Both the position numbers and the translations under genes were made by a program. Below are positions 1 through 4,914 of a stretch of 10,586 bases of DNA, one piece after another; positions within the stretch are counted from its first letter, which is position 1, and every line of letters begins with the position of its first letter. The notes under the pieces were generated by a model. The model was not told the origin of the DNA, ran no database searches, and saw nothing but the letters and a program-made list of their open reading frames with translations. The stretch comes from UMGS755 sp045595795 (lineage in GTDB: Bacteria; Bacillota; Clostridia; UBA1381; UBA9506), in contig JAZOBC010000079.1 of NCBI GenBank assembly GCA_045595795.1, forward strand, positions 1 to 10,586, given 5' to 3'.

Positions 1-1
1 C

Positions 2-124
2 GGCAAAGAGGTTTTTCTTGCAGTAGATGCCGATGTAAATGCGTGGACAGAGATTACACAGGATGAATACGCAGACATTAAGCGTAAGGAACTGGAGGAG
101 ATGGAGAATGAATATGTTGACTAA
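2..124 (+). CDS. 3' end of an unidentified phage-region protein (partial)
   Basis: Reading frame 2 is open from the window edge to a TAA at 122-124 and gives the last 40 residues of a protein whose start lies outside the window; the other two + frames hit stops within about 25 codons. The visible tail is acidic and probably helical near its end (KRKELEEMENEYVD), with an ITQDEY segment before it. I do not recognise the family. Its position directly upstream of the lysis genes, on the same strand and with no terminator between, suggests a late structural or tail/baseplate-associated protein, but that is inference from context only. The last codons overlap a 10-codon mini-ORF that starts at 108. 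Confidence 0.6.
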   Translation, partial: GKEVFLAVDADVNAWTEITQDEYADIKRKELEEMENEYVD

Positions 125-140
125 TGAAGATTGGGCATAA
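108..140 (+). other. 10-codon mini-ORF linking upstream gene to the amidase
   Basis: An ATG at 108 follows GGAGGAG (94-100) by 7 bases, an excellent ribosome binding arrangement, and opens a frame of only ten codons (MNMLTNEDWA) ending in TAA at 138-140. That stop abuts the AGGAGG (141-146) of the amidase gene. It overlaps the end of the upstream gene in another frame. It may be a translational-coupling element, the remnant of a small phage gene, or chance; the purine-rich stretch also encodes Glu/Glu codons of the upstream gene, which alone could create the Shine-Dalgarno match. Confidence 0.3.
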
Positions 141-154
141 AGGAGGAGTCGAGC

Positions 155-1345
155 ATGAGAATTTTCATAGATGCAGGTCACAACCCCATTGGCGGCGATA
201 CCGGTGCTTCGGGCTGCGGACTTTTGGAGCACGAGAGAGCGTTTGTCATAGCGGACAAGCTGAGAGCGTTGCTTGTCGCCTCAGGACACAGTGTTAAGAT
301 GAGTCGAGAAAAGGTGACAGACCGCGTGGGGAGCAGTGAGTCTGAGAGCATTATAAAGCGTGCGGCGATGGCGAACAATTGGGGTGCTGAGCTTTTTATC
401 AGCATTCATTGCAATGCGTTTAACGGCAAGGCGAAAGGTACAGAGAGTTTGGTGTATTCTCTTGGCAGTAAGGCTTATGAATATGCAAAGCGTGTGCAGT
501 CTGCCATTGTATCAAAGCTGGGGACTGTCGACAGAGGGGTTAAGGAACGGCCTGATTTGGGTGTTCTGAAACGGACCGCAATGCCTGCTATTTTAGTGGA
601 GACGGCTTTTATTGATAACCAGTCAGACAGCGAGCTGCTGCGAAACCGCAGCGACGATTTTGCAGAGGCGATTTTTCAAGGCGTCACAGGAAAGAAGGTA
701 GAGCAAGACGAACAGGGGCAAACGGTGATGAAAATGCCCGAGAATGTATTTGTGCAGGAAATTATGCCGAACAACTTTCGCATAGCGGTATGTGACTGTA
801 ATAAGCGGCATGTGGGTAAAAAGCGATACTTCAATGCAGGTTATTTTTCTGCCGGTAATGGCGTGGTGGTTCCTGTTGGCAATCTGGCATCTGACGGGAA
901 TATCATTCTGCAGTCTAAGGACAACGCAGGGTGGATTAACGTGGCGGGCAAGGCACTTACCACCATTTATACCACCGCAGATGGTGGGTGCGGCATCATC
1001 AAAACAGACCGGCTTGACAATATTCCCAAACTGAAAAATGCCGTTAGTGGGATTCCCATTATTGTCAACGGCCTATATGTGCCGGTGGAGAAAATTCAGG
1101 AGGAGGGCTATGCCGGTACGGAAATGTATGATACCTGGCATGGGTTTTTGGGCATCCGGCAGAACAAACTTGTGTATGTGGCTATGAAATGCGGCTTTGG
1201 GGATATGTGTTGGGCGCTGGTGGCTTTAGGGATTTATGATGCCATTAAATTAGACGGCGGTGGGTCATTTATTCTCCATGACTGTAAGGAACTTGCCGGC
1301 ACGGCTGAGAATCGGAAAATACATAATGTGGGGGTGTGGTGGTAA
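155..1345 (+). CDS. Phage-type endolysin: N-acetylmuramoyl-L-alanine amidase fused to NAGPA-like phosphodiester glycosidase domain
   Basis: 396 residues. The ATG at 155 is chosen over an in-frame TTG at 131 because AGGAGG (141-146) sits 8 bases upstream of it. Residues 1-180 are an Amidase_3 zinc amidase, which cleaves the bond between MurNAc and L-Ala in peptidoglycan: expected metal ligands are H9 (DAGHN), E25 (GLLEHE) and H85 (FISIHCN), with catalytic E149 (AILVETAFID). There is no signal peptide, as expected for an endolysin released by a holin. After a Glu/Gln-rich linker (about 181-195), residues 205-396 resemble the phosphodiester glycosidase (NAGPA, formerly DUF2233) family: an IPIIVNGLYVP segment, an internal GIRQNKLVYVAM strand, AIKLDGGGSF (363-372) and a terminal RKIHNVGVWW. 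That fold normally hydrolyses or binds sugar-phosphodiesters. Here it may act as a second catalytic domain or as a binding domain for wall polymers such as teichoic acids (inference). It is followed by two small membrane proteins, completing a lysis cassette. The amidase call is firm; the C-terminal call is by motif recognition. Confidence 0.88.
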   Translation: MRIFIDAGHNPIGGDTGASGCGLLEHERAFVIADKLRALLVASGHSVKMSREKVTDRVGSSESESIIKRAAMANNWGAELFISIHCNAFNGKAKGTESLVYSLGSKAYEYAKRVQSAIVSKLGTVDRGVKERPDLGVLKRTAMPAILVETAFIDNQSDSELLRNRSDDFAEAIFQGVTGKKVEQDEQGQTVMKMPENVFVQEIMPNNFRIAVCDCNKRHVGKKRYFNAGYFSAGNGVVVPVGNLASDGNIILQSKDNAGWINVAGKALTTIYTTADGGCGIIKTDRLDNIPKLKNAVSGIPIIVNGLYVPVEKIQEEGYAGTEMYDTWHGFLGIRQNKLVYVAMKCGFGDMCWALVALGIYDAIKLDGGGSFILHDCKELAGTAENRKIHNVGVWW

Positions 1346-1587
1346 TGTCGGAAAACATTGGTATTGCCCTCATTGGGTTGGCGGGTTCCGGCTTGGGGTC
1401 GTTAATCGGGGTGATTGCCAGCTCGAAGCTGACGCAATATCGCTTAGAGCAGCTGGAGAAAAAAGTGGAAAAGCACAACAACGTCATCGAGCGGGTATAT
1501 AAGCTGGAAAAGCATGAGGCGGTTTTGGGTGAGGAAATTAAAGTTGCCAATCATCGCATTAATGATTTGGAGGAATATCATAAATAG
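1345..1587 (+). CDS. Small phage membrane protein with one TM segment and a coiled coil (lysis accessory, XhlA-like in role)
   Basis: 80 residues from an ATG that overlaps the amidase stop by one base (TAATG, 1343-1347); G-rich GGGGGTG and GGTGG just upstream can serve as a weak ribosome binding site. A GTG at 1336 in the same frame is less likely. Residues 5-27 form a Gly/Ala/Leu/Ile-rich membrane segment (ALIGLAGSGLGSLIGVIASS). Residues 30-80 are charged and heptad-like (YRLEQLEKKVEKHNNVIERV, then KLEKHEAVLGEEIKVANHRI), predicting a cytoplasmic coiled coil. I recognise this layout as a small protein found next to holins in many Clostridial prophages. XhlA of the PBSX phage plays a similar part but has the reverse topology (coiled coil first, TM last), so I call it XhlA-like in role, not homology. 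Probable job: helping or timing the holin. Confidence 0.72.
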   Translation: MSENIGIALIGLAGSGLGSLIGVIASSKLTQYRLEQLEKKVEKHNNVIERVYKLEKHEAVLGEEIKVANHRINDLEEYHK

Positions 1588-1596
1588 GGGGGTGGC

Positions 1597-1806
1597 ATGA
1601 TGTTGACCCAGAAAAGATGGTGGCTGGCTGCCGGCGTGCGTGCTGTTAAGACCTTTGCTCAAACGGCAACTGCGACCATCGGTACAACGGCAGTTATGCA
1701 TGAGGTGAATTGGGAATTGGTTATTTCAGCTTCTGTTTTGGCGGCGGTTTTGTCGTTGCTGACCAGTCTTGCGGGTTTGCCGGAGATAACAGTAGCGGAA
1801 GAATAG
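1597..1806 (+). CDS. Putative phage holin (r1t-like family)
   Basis: 69 residues starting ATGATG at 1597, after a G-rich GGGGGGTGG ribosome site, 9 bases after the previous stop. The protein opens with a positively charged amphipathic part (MLTQKRWWLAAGVRAVKTF), continues with an Ala/Thr-rich segment (AQTATATIGTTAVM) that can span the membrane, then a second hydrophobic segment (VISASVLAAVLSLLTSLAGL), and ends in a short acidic tail. The GVRAVKTFAQT...GTTAV...SASVLAAVLSLLTS pattern is what I know from r1t-type holins of Firmicute phages. Holins form membrane lesions that let the cytoplasmic endolysin reach the wall; the partner here is the amidase two genes upstream. This is the last recognisable phage gene in the window, and only a weak A/T hairpin follows it. 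Confidence 0.8.
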   Translation: MMLTQKRWWLAAGVRAVKTFAQTATATIGTTAVMHEVNWELVISASVLAAVLSLLTSLAGLPEITVAEE

Positions 1807-1933
1807 AACAGACTGATAAATGACTATTTATACCATTTTCTCCATGTGTTATGATAAAAAATTCATGGAATTATGTGAGTTTTAGAGCTATAATAATGAT
1901 GAAAAATACATATGGAGAAAGGAAGCGAGTTGG
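1807..1933 (+). promoter_or_regulatory. Prophage/fucosidase boundary: candidate promoter and inverted repeat
   Basis: This gap is A/T-rich and holds several signals. (1) A candidate promoter: TTTATA (1827-1832), 17 bases, then TATGAT (1850-1855) with an extended-10 TG (1847-1848). (2) A second perfect -10, TATAAT (1889-1894), lacking a good -35. (3) A 9-bp inverted repeat, TTTCTCCAT (1837-1845) and ATGGAGAAA (1912-1920); the left arm lies between the -35 and -10 of the first promoter and the right arm runs into the fucosidase ribosome site. (4) A weak A/T hairpin (1816-1821 with 1826-1831). The prophage right attachment site may also lie here, but with the left end outside the window I cannot identify a core. 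Confidence 0.42.
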
Positions 1934-3256
1934 ATGTCAAGTTATATTGTTAAGAAAACATCGGGCGATACGTCGTGGTTTATGCGTGACCGTTTTAATA
2001 TATTTATTCACTTTGATTTATATTCTATGGCTGGTCGTCACGAATGGGTTAAGTCAGAAGAAAGCATTAGTGAAGAGCATTATGATAAGTATTTTCAGTA
2101 TTTCAATCCGGATCGGTTTGATGCTAAGGAATGGGCAAGAAAGGCAAAAGAGAGCGGCATGAAATATGCAGTTATGACGGCAAAGCATCATGAAGGCTTT
2201 TGCATGTTTGATTCTGCCTACACGGATTATAAATCTACAAATACCCCGGCGAAGAAGGACTTTATTAAAGAGTATGTGGAAGCATTTCGTGAAGCGGGGC
2301 TCAAGGTGGGTATTTATTATTCCTTGATAGACTGGCATCATCCTGACTATCAGATTGATATTTTCCATCCTCGTCGCAAAGAGTCTTGGGCAGAAGAGGC
2401 AAACAAAACCAGAGATATGGTACGTTACAGAGAATATGCATTTAATCAGGTGCGTGAGTTGTTAACAAACTACGGTAAAATTGATATCTTCTGGTTTGAT
2501 TTTACCTATCCTAACATGGAATCTATTCGTAATGAATATAATGAGTTTGCAATTCGAGACTATAAAGAATGGATGCCCTGGACCAATACTGAGACCTGGA
2601 ACAGCGAGGGTTTGGTTCAAATGATGCGGGAGATTAATCCGGACATCATGATCAATGACAGAACCGGTCTTACTCAGGACTTTTTTACACCGGAGCAAGA
2701 CTTAACAGAAGAGTGGCCTAAATATCCGGGTTCGGATGAGTTGGCGGTTTGGGAAGCTTGCCAAACCTTTTCCGGTTCTTGGGGCTATCATCGTGATGAA
2801 ATGAGTTGGAAAACGCCGGAGATGCTCATCCGTCTTTTGCTTGACAGCGTTTCTCGTGGTGGTAATCTAATTATGAATGTGGGACCTACTTCCCGAGGTG
2901 CATTTGACAAGCGTGCAGACAAAGCCTTGGAAGTGTTTAAAAACTGGATGATGGATAACAGCCGTTCGATTTATAATTGCACTAAGGCTGAACCGGAATT
3001 TAAAGCACCGGTGGGCACCATGCTGACACAATCTGTCGATGGAACAAGGCTCTACATTCATTTGGTAGACTATCCCTATGCAGAAATGTGCATGAAGGAT
3101 ATGGCCGGCAAGGTTGATTATGCGCAATTTTTGCATGACGGCTCAGAAATTACTGTTAGAGATAAAGCGAATGGCTCTGTACACTTTTTGGTTCCCGGAA
3201 TTAAACCCGATCAGGTGGTTAGTGTAATTGAAGTGTTCTTAAAAACTGACAAATAA
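1934..3256 (+). CDS. Alpha-L-fucosidase, glycoside hydrolase family 29
   Basis: 440 residues; ATG at 1934 with GGAAG (1921-1925) 8 bases upstream. No signal peptide, so a cytoplasmic enzyme acting on imported fucosylated oligosaccharides is likely. The GH29 (beta/alpha)8 catalytic domain fills about residues 12-345, and a small beta-rich C-terminal domain follows. By comparison with the characterised Thermotoga enzyme I map fucose-pocket residues to H26, E37-W38, H85-H86 (AKHHEGF), Y129 (GIYYS), W187 and R243 (INDRTG); the nucleophile is D189 (IFWFDF) and the acid/base candidate is E254 (FFTPEQ). The conserved RGGNLIMNVGPTSRG block (308-322) is intact. Odd point: the usual FGxFIHWG reads FNIFIHFD (21-28). 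The gene stands alone between phage lysis genes and a methionine operon, with its own promoter candidates and a strong terminator; no transporter or regulator is adjacent. Family assignment is firm; substrate linkage cannot be read from sequence. Confidence 0.93.
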   Translation: MSSYIVKKTSGDTSWFMRDRFNIFIHFDLYSMAGRHEWVKSEESISEEHYDKYFQYFNPDRFDAKEWARKAKESGMKYAVMTAKHHEGFCMFDSAYTDYKSTNTPAKKDFIKEYVEAFREAGLKVGIYYSLIDWHHPDYQIDIFHPRRKESWAEEANKTRDMVRYREYAFNQVRELLTNYGKIDIFWFDFTYPNMESIRNEYNEFAIRDYKEWMPWTNTETWNSEGLVQMMREINPDIMINDRTGLTQDFFTPEQDLTEEWPKYPGSDELAVWEACQTFSGSWGYHRDEMSWKTPEMLIRLLLDSVSRGGNLIMNVGPTSRGAFDKRADKALEVFKNWMMDNSRSIYNCTKAEPEFKAPVGTMLTQSVDGTRLYIHLVDYPYAEMCMKDMAGKVDYAQFLHDGSEITVRDKANGSVHFLVPGIKPDQVVSVIEVFLKTDK

Positions 3257-3261
3257 TTATA

Positions 3262-3292
3262 AAAAAGAGGATGTTTATAACATCCTCTTTTT
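3262..3292 (+). terminator. Rho-independent terminator after the fucosidase gene
   Basis: A perfect 14-bp inverted repeat (AAAAAGAGGATGTT, 3262-3275, and its complement 3279-3292) closes on a TAT triloop; the right arm ends in five T residues. It starts 5 bases after the fucosidase stop. It separates the fucosidase transcript from the metF promoter. The A-rich left arm means it can also work, more weakly, in the other direction. Confidence 0.9.
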
Positions 3293-3308
3293 GCGTCTTG
3301 TAAAGTAG

Positions 3309-3337
3309 TTGATTTGAAAAGTTTTTTGTGATACAAT
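3309..3337 (+). promoter_or_regulatory. Sigma-A type promoter of the metF operon
   Basis: TTGATT (3309-3314), a 17-base spacer and TACAAT (3332-3337), with TGA directly before the -10 giving an extended -10. Transcription would begin near 3344, leaving a leader of only about 24 bases before the metF ATG. That is too short for a SAM riboswitch or T-box, so any methionine control must act through a DNA-binding repressor or elsewhere; I see no clear operator palindrome. Confidence 0.7.
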
Positions 3338-3367
3338 AATAAGAAAGACTGTTTGAAGGTGATTTTG

Positions 3368-4243
3368 ATGAGATTATCAGAGCTTTTGAAGCGTTCTACG
3401 CTATCTCTTTCCTTTGAGGTGTTTCCGCCCAAAACGGATATGAATTTTGATTCGGTGAAGCATGCCACAGAAGAGATTGCCCGGCTCAGGCCTTCTTTTA
3501 TGAGTGTTACATATGGCGCGGGTGGCGGCACGAGTCGCTATACGTTGGATATTGCGAAAAATATTAAGGAACAATATGGAGTGCCGACGTTGGCACACCT
3601 GACTTGTGTTTCGTCCACCAAAGAGACAGTTCATGCTAAAATTGAGGCGATCAAGGCTGCCGGTATTCAAAATGTGATGGCGCTCAGAGGGGATTTGACA
3701 CCGGAACTGGAGCAAAGCGACAGAAGTTTATGGCACTATCATCATGCCATTGACTTGATTCGTGAAATCAAAGAAAGCGGTGCGGATTTTTGCATTGGTG
3801 GAGCTTGCTATCCGGAAATTCATCCTGAAAGCAGCAACCAGAAGGAGGATATCCGCTATTTAAAGGAAAAGGTTGATGCGGGCTGTTCTTTTTTGACAAC
3901 ACAGATGTTTTTTGATAATAATTTGTTATATAATTTCTTATATAAAATTCGGGAAGCGGGCATTACTGTGCCGGTGATTCCTGGCATTATGCCCATTACA
4001 AACGCGAATCAGGTGGAGCGTGCTATAAAACTCTCCGGCTCTTTCATGCCCCAGCGGTTTAAAAGCTTGGTGGATAAGTTTGGTTCTTCACCGGCGGCCA
4101 TGAAGCAGGCCGGTATTGCCTATGCAACGGATCAGATTATTGATTTGTTTGCCAACGGTATTACCAATGTTCATGTTTACTCTATGAACAAGCCTGATGT
4201 GGCAGAAAAAATAATGAATAATTTGTCAGATTTGTTGGGATGA
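3368..4243 (+). CDS. metF: 5,10-methylenetetrahydrofolate reductase MetF
   Basis: 291 residues. I start at ATG 3368 with AAGGTG (3355-3360) about 7 bases upstream; an in-frame TTG at 3353 would lie inside that ribosome site. The enzyme is an FAD-dependent TIM barrel that reduces 5,10-methylene-THF to 5-methyl-THF, the methyl donor for MetH. Family signatures: SFEVFPPK (15-22) with catalytic E17; TYGAGGGTS (48-56); ALRGD (105-109) with D109, the acidic residue near the flavin; CYPEIHPES (147-155); TTQMFFD (177-183) with Q179 for folate; and MPITN near 208-212. Length matches bacterial MetF without the eukaryotic regulatory domain. No metV homologue lies beside it, so this is not the ferredoxin-linked MetFV arrangement as far as the window shows. 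Its stop overlaps the next start by 4 bases (ATGA), so the genes are probably translationally coupled. Confidence 0.96.
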   Translation: MRLSELLKRSTLSLSFEVFPPKTDMNFDSVKHATEEIARLRPSFMSVTYGAGGGTSRYTLDIAKNIKEQYGVPTLAHLTCVSSTKETVHAKIEAIKAAGIQNVMALRGDLTPELEQSDRSLWHYHHAIDLIREIKESGADFCIGGACYPEIHPESSNQKEDIRYLKEKVDAGCSFLTTQMFFDNNLLYNFLYKIREAGITVPVIPGIMPITNANQVERAIKLSGSFMPQRFKSLVDKFGSSPAAMKQAGIAYATDQIIDLFANGITNVHVYSMNKPDVAEKIMNNLSDLLG

Positions 4244-4914
4244 GCATGATGCAGATGGTTTATACAAAGTCATATCGACCACCAAAGCCGAACATGGAAG
4301 AAATTTTGCGTTATGCCGGTGTGAAAGAAAATGATTCGGGTGTTCTGGAATTGCTTTCTTCTTGTTTAGAGGAAGTGAAGCATCAGCTTACATATAAGGT
4401 GTGTTATACGGTTTTGCCTGTGGTGAAAAAGCAAAACCATCTCGACCTTTCTTTTTTGGAGACAGACTCTTTGAATTTGCAAAAGCATCTTGAGGGGTGC
4501 AATCAAGTGATTTTGTTTGCTGCAACGTTGGGGATGGGTTTTGATCGTTTGCTTGCGCGCTATAGCAAGGTGATGCCGTCGAGAGCTTTTATGCTACAGG
4601 CGATTGGTGCAGAACGAATTGAAGGCCTCTGTGATGCGTTTTGTGAGGACCTTTCCCACGAAATGCGCTATGCAGGCTATTTGACATCCCGGTTCAGCCC
4701 GGGCTATGGGGATTTACCCCTTAGTGTGCAGCGAGAAGTTTTCCGCGTTTTGGATTGTTCACGGAAAATTGGATTGACATTAAATGAAAGTCTGCTGATG
4801 TCACCTTCAAAATCGGTGACAGCTTTTATGGGCATCTCTCAGTGTCCCCGATCAACATCCCATGACTGCAGACGGTGTGGTCTAAAGGATTGTGAATATA
4901 GGAGAAATATATGA
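4240..4914 (+). CDS. Stand-alone MetH reactivation-domain protein (Met_synt_B12 family)
   Basis: 224 residues from the overlapping ATG at 4240; ATGs at 4246, 4249 and 4255 are in frame, and GGGATGAG (4237-4244) would suit 4249 or 4255, so the N-terminus is uncertain by up to five residues. The protein matches the C-terminal activation domain of methionine synthase: it binds SAM and supports reductive remethylation of cob(II)alamin when the enzyme has been oxidised. Signatures are RFSPGYGDLPL (151-161), a helix of the QREVFRVLD type (164-172) and KIGLTLNESLLMSPSKSVTA (176-195), the SAM-binding end. In E. coli this domain is fused to MetH; here it is a separate gene between metF and metH, as known in Thermotoga and many Clostridia. 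A C-terminal extension carries four cysteines (C202, C210, C213, C218) spaced like a metal or Fe-S site. Its stop overlaps the metH start (ATGA at 4911). Confidence 0.9.
   Translation: MSMMQMVYTKSYRPPKPNMEEILRYAGVKENDSGVLELLSSCLEEVKHQLTYKVCYTVLPVVKKQNHLDLSFLETDSLNLQKHLEGCNQVILFAATLGMGFDRLLARYSKVMPSRAFMLQAIGAERIEGLCDAFCEDLSHEMRYAGYLTSRFSPGYGDLPLSVQREVFRVLDCSRKIGLTLNESLLMSPSKSVTAFMGISQCPRSTSHDCRRCGLKDCEYRRNI

Noticed and set aside
131..154. TTG at 131 as start of the amidase, adding eight residues.
   Set aside because: It lies before and through the AGGAGG that serves the ATG at 155, and the extra residues (GIKEESS) simply translate the ribosome site.
1..1806. Tailocin or contractile injection system rather than a prophage.
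   Set aside because: Possible, but only lysis genes are visible; no tail or baseplate gene can be identified in the window, so there is no evidence to choose it.
1816..1831. ATAAAT-GACT-ATTTAT hairpin as a terminator of the phage lysis operon.
   Set aside because: Only six A/T pairs and no T-run directly after it; too weak to claim, and it overlaps the candidate -35.
1879..1890. GTTTTAGAGCTA, identical to the first bases of a type II-A CRISPR repeat / crRNA repeat.
   Set aside because: Single 12-base copy, no second repeat or spacer spacing, no cas gene or tracrRNA-like anti-repeat; it partly makes up the -10 region TATAAT. Chance match.
1851..2162. 103-codon + strand frame overlapping the fucosidase start.
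   Set aside because: Runs out of frame through the conserved GH29 N-terminus, begins in A/T-rich promoter DNA and has no ribosome site; the fucosidase frame explains the sequence.
3257..3367. SAM riboswitch or T-box upstream of metF.
   Set aside because: The gap holds only the fucosidase terminator and a promoter ~24 bases from the ATG; no room for either structure.
3211..3531. 106-codon minus-strand frame covering the fucosidase end and metF start.
   Set aside because: Reads through a clear terminator and promoter, opposes two well supported genes and shows no recognisable domain.
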